33,908 nt of DNA from Silene noctiflora (GCA_009801015.1 VHZZ01000044.1:175105-209012), one strand, 5' to 3'. Shown: positions 1-10,089, numbered from the stretch's first letter. A program made the numbers and translations. Notes: generated by a model from the letters alone, not told the origin.

Positions 1-505
1 AGGTGGGAAGCAGACTTTCATTCACTAGTACTCCCCATAGAGGGAAATTTGATAGTTACATCCTGGTAGCAGGAAACATTGAAATTCTAAGTTTAGTGTA
101 GAATAGTGATATACCTTTTTTAGGAAAGAAAAGCTATTCTAAAGTTATGCTAAAAACTATGCTAATATGGAAAATACTTACTACAAATAGACAAGAAAAG
201 AAATTACATAAGCATAAGGAAATCTAAGGGTTCGATGTGCACGGATCGTCACACTTTGCCAACAGACGGTTTTTGGCCGAAATTAGAATTTGATCAACAA
301 TTGCTTTGAAGTGAATCAGGTGATTACTAATTCACAAAATGAAAGGTGTAGACAGTTTAATGACCGATTGAAAAATAAAAATTATATATTTTATATAACG
401 AATACAACTATATAAGTTGTTATATAATAACAATAATATAGAGAAACTTGAACATAATTTCATCAACAATTGCTTTGCTTTAGTTTTGATTTCTGCAGCA
501 AAACT
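1..505. other. 3' flank of the HPt-like gene
   Basis: This is downstream of the HPt stop codon on the minus strand and should contain its 3' UTR. AATTTGATCAACAATTGCTTTG (291-312) recurs with one change at 455-476. No other gene or recognised element was seen. Confidence 0.5.
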
Positions 506-2637
506 TTAATCATCATCATTACTGTCGGACCCGTCAACTGGTGGACCTTCTCCTCTCAGTTGTGCCAGGATCTACAAAGAAAGCTCTCAAAGATTAGTGA
601 TGGAAGGAAATCGGTTAAGCCTTAAGGTCTTAAGGATAGACCATTGCCCTGACAAGAAACTCAACATTTCAATTTGGCTGCATGTCGGTCTCTGTGGGAA
701 TCGGACCTTCTGATATTCAATTTGGCTGCATGTCGGTCTCTGGGAGTCGGACCTTCTGATACATGTATGCGTATCAGAGTAACATAGGTTTTCTATATTA
801 GGGTGAAAATACTGAAAATAACAGTTGAATGATATTTCACAGAAGACGCGAAACGACAAACCTGGATGTAAGGTTCAAGGCGTGACTTCATAGCAAAGTG
901 CTCGGACCTGACCTTTCCCAGAGCAGCACCCAACCTGTCATGATTAGTTCATTCATCAGAATAATCATCACACTGAAAAAACACAGACTACTCCAACTGA
1001 TTGTAACCAGAAAATTAAGTCGAGAATTGTTTCACAACATAAGACGCTCATACAGGAAGTTTTTGCCAAAATGGGTCGTTTTAACAGACTAATTAACAAA
1101 ATTGGTTAACTTTGAAAGTATTATTCCAAAATGGGTCCAAGTCATCACCGAAGCTAGGCTCGTATTCTAGTCGTCAACCCTCACAGCGACTTAACCCTTT
1201 ATGCCTTACCAAACCAGTTTTCCTATTTCAAAGAAGATCGTCATGGGGCTCGGCGACGTAGTCATGAGGCTTGGCAAATCGCCAAGCAGGATGGCGACTT
1301 TTTTTTTTTTTTTTTTAGAAAAAATGAATGAATAAGGGAGAAAGCTGTGTTTTGGGTTGCGAATCAAGTCGCCAAGCGGTTTGGCGTTTTGACTCCCTCA
1401 CATAGCATCGGGAAAACCGATCCTACGTAGACCCATTTTGGATAATACTTTGAAAATTAACTCATTTTGTTAATTAATTTGTTAAAACAACCCATTTTGG
1501 CAAAAAAATTCCTTATACAGCTTTGTAAGTTTACTGTAGAGAATATGAATTGTATTGATGAATAGCTTGAATATTATTGATTACAAAGGTCGCTTATATA
1601 GCGATTACAAAAGACGATAATTAGAAACATAATCTAACTAAAATATATCTTAAAAAATATATGTGACATAATATCGAAAACTACAACTAATAAAAAAAAA
1701 AAAAAAACCAAGTAATGGGCTCACCTATTAATATCTGTGTTATGCCTATGGAAGTCAGCCAGCATCTCATCTACAGCAGCAGTAAGCTTTGCAGTTCCGA
1801 CACTGCATATAACAAAGCCAAATAATCTTTCTGCGTCATTGTCCGTTTTTTCCCTTGTGTTTTCTTTCCACATTTTGGCTCATTTATGCACTTACCTGGC
1901 ACTAGCTCCTTTCAGTTTTAGCATCAAACGCTCGAATTCAGCAATATTGAGAAGATTATTATCCCTAAAATAAAAATCAATTGAATACATATATATATCA
2001 GTTATATATAGATTAATTCTGCAGAAATAGAAAAATCATTAGCAGAAAAAATGTTGAATTACAGAATCCCCTGCAGTTTGTGAATGTAGTCTGCAGCAGA
2101 AGGAATGTACTTGGATATTATACTTTCGACGAAATCTGGTTGGTGTTCTTCTAAATCCTCCAGTACAAGAAATCTATCATCCAGAAAACCCTGCATGTTA
2201 TAATTCATCAGTGACATACTGACATTAATGCATGAAACTAAATCACAGAAGCATCCTGCAGCATTAAAACAGGCCAAAATACTGCTTTTTACTATTAGAT
2301 TCTGTAAATCAAGCCAACAAATCTATATATATAATATGAAAAGACAAATTAAAATACAATAAATACTAAAATTTGCTTTTTATTTGTTAAGAAAATTAAA
2401 CAAAAAATTAAACTTAAAACTAAAACCAGTATATTTAAGTAAACACAAATTATAATGTTGACGGGTTATAAACCCATGTCATGTGTACCATCGTCTAATG
2501 ACTTTACCAGTTATGTAAGTTGATAGACACATAATGACATAATATGAAATTGAAAAGTAGATAGGCCAAGAATGAACCTCACTGAACATTTGTTCTCGCC
2601 TCCTAACAAGCTCGCTGTGCAACTCGTATCTGTTCAT
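506..2637 (-). CDS. Pseudo histidine-phosphotransfer (AHP/HPt-like) protein, 6 exons, 157 aa
   Basis: Exons read on the minus strand: 2637-2578, 2190-2063, 1964-1896, 1802-1725, 934-862 and 571-506. All introns are GT-AG, phases join cleanly, and the total is 474 nt including TAA. The product matches plant AHP proteins along its length: an N-terminal helix (1-20), then EGFLDDRFLVLEDL (20-33), a PDFVESII segment, a KLKGASASVG segment (79-88) where AHPs have HQLKGSSSSIG, and a C-terminal helix with KVRSEHFAMKSRLEPY. The usual length (about 150-155) and six-exon structure also fit. AHPs carry phosphate from cytokinin receptor kinases to response regulators, moving between cytoplasm and nucleus. 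Here the phospho-accepting His is Leu78, so phosphotransfer is not expected. By analogy with Arabidopsis AHP6 (His to Asn) it may inhibit the relay, which is inference. The C terminus ends in a short acidic Asp-rich tail. No exon contains a stop or frameshift, which argues against a dead copy. Intron 4 holds a transposon. Confidence 0.85.
670..762. repeat. Two-copy tandem duplication in HPt intron 5
   Basis: Two adjacent copies (670-717 and 718-762) of a 45-48 bp unit start CAATTTGGCTGCATGTCGG and end CGGACCTTCTGATA. They lie inside intron 5 and do not touch the splice sites. Confidence 0.8.
1057..1512. mobile_element. Mutator-like MITE in intron 4 of the HPt-like gene
   Basis: The two ends (1057-1140 and 1428-1512) are long inverted repeats of about 85 bp, each containing GCCAAAATGGG or its complement twice. 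They are flanked by TCATACAGG (1048-1056) and TTATACAGC (1513-1521), a 9-bp target duplication with two mismatches, as expected for Mutator-like insertions. The interior contains CGCCAAGC motifs and an 18-20 base T run, and no coding sequence. Confidence 0.65.
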
Positions 2638-2738
2638 ATTTACGACAGAGAGAAAGTAAGAGAGAAAAAGAGGAGAAGGTTTGAGGGGCTCGAGTGCTCA
2701 ATGTCTCGATGATGGTTCAGACCTGGCCATAGACTGGG

Positions 2739-2744
2739 TTTATA
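2739..2744 (-). promoter_or_regulatory. Candidate TATA box of the HPt-like gene
   Basis: TATAAA on the minus strand lies about 102 bp upstream of the ATG at 2637. It is followed by a pyrimidine-rich leader (2645-2685 on the complementary strand is GA-rich). The spacing predicts a start site near 2710 and a 5' leader of about 75 nt. Confidence 0.5.
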
Positions 2745-2749
2745 AAGCT

Positions 2750-4035
2750 AGACAAAGGGTACATAGGATCTCACTTGCGGAATTAATTAGTAGACTTTTC
2801 ATAGATTTTGGTAATAAAGACACCTTTGAAAAACATGAATCAACTCTGATGCGATCCGAAACTGATATCAGTGTTATTAAGGTAATCTGTGGGTATCTGG
2901 TAAGCATTGGCAAAAAATCAATGCTGGTTTTTTCATTCAAACCCAAAGATCTTTGGTGTTACTTGCAATTAATGGAATTCTGGACACCACTGATAAATGC
3001 AGGGAACAATCGGATCCAAGTTGGGTCGATAACATAACAGAAAAAGAAGAAAAGAAAAAAGGAAGAAGATTGTGTGTGCCTTATGCATCATAAAAGATTT
3101 CACCATTTATGGTAGCTGGGAATATGTTTCGTAAATTGATCATATCTACAGATCGTATAGCCTCATCGTATCATATGTATCACGCATCTAGAAATACTGC
3201 TTGTATGTGGGCTAATCTTTTATGATACACACAGCAAACTAATTGAAAAATCGCCTCCACTGGCAGCAATCAAATCCAAGTTGGGGCGATTTCATCAAGA
3301 AAAAAAAAAGATATCAAGAAGAAGATTGTATGTACCTTATGCACCATAAAAGATTTCACCATCACTGAAATGGTAGCCGAGAATATATTTCGCAAATTGT
3401 TCATATTCATATATGGTATAGCCTTATTGTAAAATTATATTAGGTAGTTTATTTCTAGTATCATGTGTCTAGAAATAATGTTCGTAAATGGCCACAGCAA
3501 ATTGTTCAGAAAATCGCCAAGTTTGCAGATGATTCTCTTTATAACAGGCTCGAATATTAAATCATAAATCATAAATCATCCAGAAGGCTAAATGAATCAA
3601 CAAAAGAAAACAGTTCCAAAAGTATGGATGATTAAGGAAGACGAAGCTTTCAACTCGAAAATTAAGTAGCTCACATAAGCATTAATAATCAGTAGTACTT
3701 GATACAGACATCACTAGCTTTTCAGCTACAGCACAGAATGATAACAATAAAATTTTCTTTTTTTTTTTCGCATCTTTCTTTCATAGACTCTGATCAAACC
3801 AACAAAAATCGAGGGTTGATCGAGTATATTAAAGTTATATACAATTCAATAGTTAGGAGAATTATTCTATCAGCAGTGCCAGCTTTTTAAAGATACATAA
3901 CAACAGCTGATAAGAATATCTCTGATGTTTAACAAAGATTTTAGACTTCAAAATGTGACTAAAGAAGGTCAACTTTACCATCAGATAAAAGAGATGAAAA
4001 AGAAAACCCATATTACCCTGCAATCCTGCATATCA
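2750..4035. other. Spacer between the PP2C 3' end and the HPt-like 5' end
   Basis: This is about 1.3 kb between two minus-strand genes. It should contain the PP2C 3' UTR at its high-coordinate side and HPt upstream sequence at its low side. Apart from the tandem duplication at 3007-3515, nothing was recognised. Short open frames here have no family resemblance. Confidence 0.5.
3007..3515. repeat. Diverged tandem duplication (about 260 bp unit) upstream of the HPt-like gene
   Basis: Unit 1 (3007-3266) and unit 2 (3267 to about 3515) both begin CAAT-C-ATCCAAGTTGGG. They share a purine-rich stretch, the motif CATAAAAGATTTCACCAT, a GTAGC-GAATAT segment, TCTAGAAATA and a final AAAATCGCC. The copies are clearly diverged. 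They lie 0.4-0.9 kb upstream of the HPt ATG and within 0.5-1 kb of the PP2C stop codon. Confidence 0.75.
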
Positions 4036-7000
4036 TCAATTTACTTGATGTCGTCTCCTTGATTTTAGGTCAACGACGATAATAGAAATGTTGTCAGAAC
4101 TATTTCTCCCAATGGCTAATTCTGTGAGAGTATCAGCAACTACTTGTGCAGGAGATATATCACCTGCAACCACGGACCTGCGCATTTGCCTTAAAAGGTT
4201 ACTGGCCACTTTCCCGACTTCCTCATTTTTCATGACATCCCACAGACCATCAGTTGCCAGTATCAAGCACTCATCTTCGTCACTCCTTGTCGTGAAAGTG
4301 ATCTCTGGCACTGGGATTACATAAGGCCGCATATACATGTCACCTGAAAACCATGTTATATGAGTGCATAACATAAAAATATCCGAAAGAAATATAAAGC
4401 TAAAAAGAGCAGATTAAATGAATTGATGAGTAAATAATGGAGATAAAGGATAAGTTCAAAAGAGCAAGTTAAAAGAAATACCAATAGCTCTGGACATGGC
4501 AAGAACTCCAGACACCCTGGCACCATTCCAGATAAAAACTTTCCCGCCAACTCCTTCGATTCTTGAAAGCTCATCTTCTCTATCTGGCTGCAGATGCACA
4601 CACATATATACAGGAGTTAAGTCATCAATATTTTTTGAAAATTAATCAACCGAATATAAAGAAGGGGCACTAGAGGGAATCCGTTTTCAAACGAAGATTT
4701 TATGCCCAGTTACAAACTCGCTCATAACAACGAAAAAGCGTTTTCTGACAAATCACATAATTCGAATCATACAACAATCTCAAAAAGGGTAATTAACTTC
4801 TTGAAAAACATTCTTTTCCCTAGACTTAAATTCTCTATTCTCTCCTTCAAGATACGCCAGCATGTATCCAAAGGGACTATTCTACACAAATAGTTAGTCC
4901 AAGATGTCTTCATTCATCTTTAAAAGACGACTTGACTAGGAAGGCCTCCGACAAAAGGAGATTTCACGATGATAATCAAATGTGAACTTGACAGTCAGTA
5001 CAGAAACTATGTGGCGGCATGGAGAGCTTTACGGGATAGGGTTATTTGGTAAGCATGTGTAAGTGGGCTAGTGAGTCTCATATTCATTCTTCATCACTCG
5101 AAACATGCCTAAAAAAGGAAATGTAAACTACTGACTAAGATGAACTAAAATGGAATAGGTAAACTGTGTAGAGGAACACGAGGACTCGGGGAGTATTTAA
5201 GAACATTGAGTATTGGACAAACCTTGTGGTCGACAGACAAAGGAATTGTCTGAAGTATCTTAGGGCCGTTAGGGGTGATCTGAGTTCTCTTACAAAGAAT
5301 TGCCCTTGAATCCCCACAATTTGATATAATGATCTGACAGCCTGACACAACCCCTACAACAGCTGTGGACCCCACAATCTCAGAGGCCCCGCCTTCTGTG
5401 ATGACCAAATCATCAACTCTCCTAAAACCACTGCAGAATGTTTCTTGCCACTTCCTCTGCCATTCATGTCCGTCATGGCCTTCCTGGCTCCACTCCTCTG
5501 TTATAATTTCATGCATCCGTTGAGCACAATAGTTAGCAACCTATCAATGCCAAAACAAAGCCGTGAATTTTCTTATGAACTACCACATATAACTCTTTCG
5601 AGATGTAATCATTAGACGGATATCTGCAGCATCAAACTGTGCAGCTACCCTATAGCCTATATCGGCTATATGTGACTGTCCACAAAACTTCAACATTAGT
5701 GTCAGCAAAAATGTACATTCAATCTCACAATAAAAGAAATCACTCAATCCCGAGAAATTGGCAATATGATCCAAATGTAAAGAACTTTGGCACTTGGTTT
5801 ACAAACCAATACATTCACCAGTAGGTCTCGTGAGAGACCGTTTCTCACTAATTTAGTGAGAGACATAATAGGAAAATAGAAAAAGCAGTGGGTCCCTCAC
5901 CTCATCATGTGAGAGGTCTCTCAATAATGCTATTGAGAGACCGTCTCTCAGAAGTTTTTGTATACATTTATAAATTCTCTCTTTCATTTATAACTACCTT
6001 CATCCAATTTTTAAACTTCCTATGTATTTTTGAAACATTAGAAAATTCAAATACGGATGGAGGTAGTATTTGACTTTACGAGTCGACGTAGTAAATTTTG
6101 AAACACTAAAGCCATGGTCGAGTTCATTACTAATGTCATTAATGTAGCCAAGGTTAGATCTGGCAAAAGCAACCCGACCCGAAAAGGCTGACCCGAGACC
6201 TGAAATGACCCGAACTACATCACCTGAATGTGATTCGAAAACCCGAATAGAGCCGACCCGACCCGAACATGACCCGAGCTCAACTGAACCGACCCGAGAA
6301 TTACCCGGCTCTGAAACCACCCAACCCGAAAATCACCCGACAAAACATAACTCTAATTGAACCGAAAAGACTTGAAATAGCTTTTTATCTCTTATTCATT
6401 GACCCGAAAATGACCCGACCCGGATACCCGAAACTGACCCGACGAACAAACCCGAAATAGACCCGAAACCCTAAATGACCCAAGGCGACCCGAATTAACC
6501 CGAAATAAAAGAAAGACCCGAACTGATCCGACTTGAACCCGACCCGTTGACCCGATTTGCCAAGTGTAGCCAAGGTACCTCGAATATGATTATGGTAATT
6601 TCAACCTCTGCAAAGCAGTATGCAACTTAAACAACGCGTATATATAACCATATATAATACGAGTAAGTAATAATTAAATTGGTGTCGAGTCTTATACAGG
6701 GGGTAACCGCAATAAGATCCTACTATGACTTCGTCCGTCAACCAAATATATTTCCTTGATAACGATGACCCGACAATGTTTGGTAATACTTAATACATAA
6801 TACGAAGTACAATATTAAATTATCGAGTCCACGATATGTAAACACGTAGCACCTAATGAGTTGGAAAAACTCCCCCAACACAACTTAGATTTAATCAAGA
6901 TCAAGCGCAAATTCTAATCTAAGGCCGTCGCACGTGCGGTCAGAAAAAAGTGACCATTTTTTGGTAAATTGTTACCACTTTTGGGTAAATAGTGACCATC

Positions 7001-8269
7001 TTTCAGGATGAAAAAATGTTCATTTTTTCAAAGTGGTCACAATTTACTATAAAGTGACAACTATTTACCAAAAAGTAGTCACATTTTGCTGCAAGATCAA
7101 GATAGACAAGGTCATATTTTAAGGACTCTTGATATTTCCTTCAAAGACAAAAGTACAAAACAAAGGAACTTTCAAAACAGTTGTATTATACTCTAACCAA
7201 TACAAAACAATACGTGTACTAAACCTTAAAGCATTCAAAAAGCAATAGCCCCAACAGTTGACCCACCAATACAAAGACTTTTTACTAAATTTCAACGACA
7301 CGTGTCAATTTTTCAAGCTATACTGCTATGAAACCCTCATGAAAATCATACAAGAACAATTATACAATTTAACACGAGATTTAAGCCAAAATCTTCACTT
7401 AAGAATGATGATCGATCAATGAACTTAGTATTTCGGGTATTTAACCGGCATTATACTACTCCGTAATATATAGTACATCAGATGTATAATTTACTCACTA
7501 ATATCTAAGGGTTATCTTTTTTAATTCCAGCATCGTAAATAACATAACCATGATTTTCCTTTAGTTACAAGAATAAATATTATAGAGGTCGAACTAACAA
7601 TTGAATAAGATAAATTAAAAAAAATCGAAACTTCTCGTTAAACGTTCAAATTTTTCATTAACATAGAAGATCGAACTACTAAACCCCCCGTTCCACCACT
7701 AACGGTTACTCCCGCACTCCCTCATATATACAAACATAATGGTTGGAGAGAATGAAATAACCAAAATGTCCAAATGCGTATTTTTATTCACATTTGATTA
7801 AAACACGTCTAATAATAATAAATAAATAAATAAATAAATAAAAGTTTACCTCGGAACCTCCATGGCCATCGTAAACACCAAAGAAGTGAACCGGAGAGAC
7901 ATCACCCAACCCGGCACTCGTACACCCTCCCACGTGACGACACGCGCATGACATAAAATCCGGCACGACGGCAACAACGTCCTCCATTTCCGACCGCCGT
8001 CCGATCACCGACGTGTAACCCCAGCTAACTCTCGCCTGCCGTCTAAAGCAGCGCGATATCAACTCCGGTTCCGGTATCATAGCCACCGGAATTTCGCCGG
8101 AGCCGCTGCTGCTCTCGCCGGAAGTGGAGGAGCAGGAGGAGGCGACGCTGTTGTCGGTTGATGTGAATATCGTTTCCAAAGCGGAGGAGGAGGAAGAGGA
8201 AGAAGGGGGTGGTGGTGGTGGTGGTGGTGATGGTGAGGAGTCGGGGTTGGTGGAGTCGGATGGGTTCAT
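4036..8269 (-). CDS. Clade A protein phosphatase 2C (ABA co-receptor type), 4 exons, 383 aa
   Basis: Exons on the minus strand: 8269-7850, 5540-5223, 4587-4482 and 4343-4036. Introns are GT-AG, in phases 0, 0 and 1. It is a Mg/Mn-dependent Ser/Thr phosphatase that, in clade A, dephosphorylates SnRK2 kinases and is inhibited by ABA-bound PYR/RCAR receptors. A low-complexity Pro/Ser N terminus (1-55) precedes the catalytic core. Metal-binding motifs are RSEMED (92-97), DGHGG (134-138), DGLWDV (313-318) and DN (365-366). GDSRA (216-220) and MSRAIGD (277-283) are also present. Trp266 in [10 protein letters not shown] matches the ABI1/HAB1 tryptophan that contacts the ABA-receptor gate, and Gly137, the residue hit in abi1-1, is intact. 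Oddities: about ten extra residues (226-237) before IPLSVDHK, and Ser272 where ABI1 and HAB1 have Phe. Recollected similarity is closest to the ABI1/HAB side of the clade, but the exact orthologue is not assigned. Intron 1 (2.3 kb) is full of small repeats. Confidence 0.93.
5823..5960. repeat. Foldback repeat with GAGAGAC motifs in PP2C intron 1
   Basis: Paired palindromic arms (about 5826-5868 and 5909-5951) are built from GTGAGAGAC/GTCTCTCA motifs, giving nested hairpins. It is probably a MITE of the same kind as other TGAGACGGTCTC foldbacks. No target duplication was identified. Confidence 0.5.
6155..6564. mobile_element. Degenerate ACCCGA-repeat element with 12-bp flanking repeat
   Basis: This block is dominated by degenerate ACCCGA/GACCCGAAA units. 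Its ends are inverted (ATCTGGCAAA near 6157 and TTTGCCAA near 6556). It is flanked on both sides by TGTAGCCAAGGT (6143-6154 and 6565-6576), which looks like a target-site duplication. It sits in PP2C intron 1. The transposon class is not clear. Confidence 0.6.
6906..7091. mobile_element. Mutator-like MITE in PP2C intron 1
   Basis: The element starts CGCAAATTCTAATCTAAG, like the copy at 19808. Its interior is a foldback of AGTGACCA/TGGTCAC and GGTAAAT/ATTTACC motifs. It is flanked by a perfect 10-bp repeat CAAGATCAAG (6896-6905 and 7092-7101). Confidence 0.65.
7297..7306. promoter_or_regulatory. Palindromic ABRE/G-box-like site in PP2C intron 1
   Basis: GACACGTGTC is a perfect palindrome containing the ABRE core ACGTGTC, bound by ABF/AREB bZIP factors. 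It lies in the first intron of a clade A PP2C, a class usually induced by ABA. Its function here is inferred from the motif and position. Confidence 0.35.
7805..7840. repeat. AT microsatellite (AATA/AAAT units)
   Basis: AATA/AAAT-type tandem units lie just inside the 5' end of PP2C intron 1, starting about 10 bases past the donor site at 7849. Confidence 0.85.
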
Positions 8270-8332
8270 TTCAGGAGAGATAGAGAGTATGGAGAAAGGA
8301 GAGATAAAAAATATATATTGACAAATATTTTA

Positions 8333-8339
8333 ATTTATA
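8333..8339 (-). promoter_or_regulatory. Candidate TATA box of the PP2C gene
   Basis: TATAAAT on the minus strand lies about 64 bp upstream of the ATG at 8269. It is followed by a CT-rich leader of the kind common at plant core promoters. The implied leader is short, about 35-40 nt. Confidence 0.5.
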
Positions 8340-8767
8340 CTAGAAAATGAAGTTGAATAAGAAAATGTTTAATGAAAAAAGTGGAAATGATTGTGGGTGA
8401 ATTGGGTGATGACACATGGTTGTTTGTGAATGGAGATGAGTAGACCGGCGTGGCGACGGCTGATTTTGTGTTCAGATTGTCTGAAATTAAAGACGGTTTT
8501 AAGCAACATGCGAAATTAATTAGAACAATATTAACTCAATAGATTACTCAGTATATTAATATTGATTTATTAGAACGATATTGTATAAATAGAGAGTATT
8601 CAATTTGAGATTGGTATTTGATGACTTTTAAGCGTTATTGCATGGATTTAATCAATACCCTATCGAAATTGAATAGCAACATGCGAATATGAAGATTTAG
8701 AAATTGAATAGCAAATGCTAGTTGGGGTTCGTCTTTCAAAGCGCATGCCGCATGGTCATAATAATAA

Positions 8768-9046
8768 TGTCATGGACAGCAAGGGCAAGGATGTTATAGA
8801 GATTCTCGAGTGAAAGAAGCGAGTTTTAATGTTTACAGTGTGGTAGAGGATATCCTTTCCTTTAGTGATGACTCTCATTTTATATCGTGGTCTTTTGTTA
8901 GTAGAAAATGTGATAATGTTGCTCACAAATTGGCACGCTTATGTCTGCGACAAATATTTCGCGTTGAATTATTGACATTGCCTTAGCTGGTTGATTTAAT
9001 GAAGATTAATCCCAAGTTGAGATTCTTTCCAAAAAAAAAAAAAAAA
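8768..9046 (+). pseudogene. LINE 3'-end relic: RNase H C-terminal fragment plus poly(A)
   Basis: One frame reads from about 8768 to a TAG at 8984-8986. It includes VVEDILSFSDDSHF, FISWSFVSRKCDNVAHKLAR and a short tail, which match the C-terminal part of the RNase H domain of plant LINE ORF2 (motif NVAHKLAR). An A16 run (9031-9046) follows 44 bases after the stop, as expected for a severely 5'-truncated LINE insertion. It has no full domain and cannot be functional. It lies about 0.5 kb upstream of the PP2C ATG, in the opposite orientation. Confidence 0.7.
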
Positions 9047-9354
9047 CGTAGGAGTAAGCCTCGTAATTCGAGCTCTTGAAGAGTAATAGGTTAAATCGAA
9101 ATGTCAAAAACAATGAAAATTTTGTTTTAAATGATACTTCGCGAAATTTTTATCAAAATATTCTAATTTTTTTAAAAAAATTTAATAAAATGGGTAGAGT
9201 AAAAAATATTTTCTTATTAGAATTTTTTTTATTAGGACCTCGTTCTTTAAGATTGAAACTCTCTAAACTAACATTAATTTGATTGTTAGAAATCTATAGA
9301 ATCCAAAACGAAATTAAATACAATAACAAATTTGATAAACATAATCTTAAATAG

Positions 9355-9690
9355 ACCTGACATAACTGACACGACTCGAATAACTCGATCCGATAAGGTT
9401 GACACGAAACATGGAAATGATCTGAAATGTATGACCCGAAAGCAACCCGATAGACACAGAGAGACCCGACCCGAAAATGTCTCGTCCCGAAGAGACTCGA
9501 CTTGAGTGACCCAAAATGACTTGATTAAGGCAAAGTCATGACCCAAAATAGATCAAACGACCCAAATCGACTCGACCTAAAATGATCTGATCCGAAGTGG
9601 CCCGATCCAAAAATGATCCGATAAATTGTTGACCTGAAAATGACCTGATTCGAAATGACCCGACCTGAACCCTACCCAAATGAGCAATTT
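9355..9690. repeat. Second, more diverged ACCCGA-type repeat block
   Basis: Degenerate GACCCGA, GACACGA and GATCCGA units resemble the block at 6155-6564. They end with CAATTTGGGAGATCTAC, the inverse of the GATCTGGCAAA end type. No clear target duplication was found. Confidence 0.55.
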
Positions 9691-10089
9691 GGGAGATCTA
9701 CTAGTGAGTCTTCAACACAAATTCTTATTTAAGACAAATATATCCGTTTTAACAATAAAATAAGTCAAAATAGATAGGTGAGACAAAATAGCAAATCATA
9801 ACCTTATAAACCTAAATAAAATAATATTTTAAATGTTTTACACTAAAGATATCATGGCGAATATGACTGTTTTAAAGGAGACGAAGTGTAGCTTAAGTAT
9901 ATGTGTAAATTGTAATGCTTAGAAAAATAGTTAAAAATTTGGAAAGGAAGGCAATCAAATAGAATGGTAACAAGTGGACGTATGGGAAGATAGAAAAAGA
10001 GTGATTGATTGGGGGAGGTGTGGATTTTGATTTTGATTTTGATTTTGGTGACTTGGTAGATTTTTTTGGGAAGAAAATAGGTGGTCGGT

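Noticed and set aside
898-1092. Plus-strand open frame
   Set aside because: It overlaps minus-strand HPt exon 5 and a MITE end. The opposite strand has the recognisable protein and splice sites.
1530-1700. Possible solo LTR remnant in HPt intron 4
   Set aside because: Composition and motifs were suggestive, but no TG...CA ends, primer site or target duplication could be defined.
1737-1973. Plus-strand 78-residue hydrophobic frame
   Set aside because: It is antisense to HPt exons 3 and 4 and matches no family.
8124-8321. Plus-strand frame rich in Glu and Gly
   Set aside because: It is the antisense shadow of the Pro/Ser-rich N terminus of PP2C exon 1.
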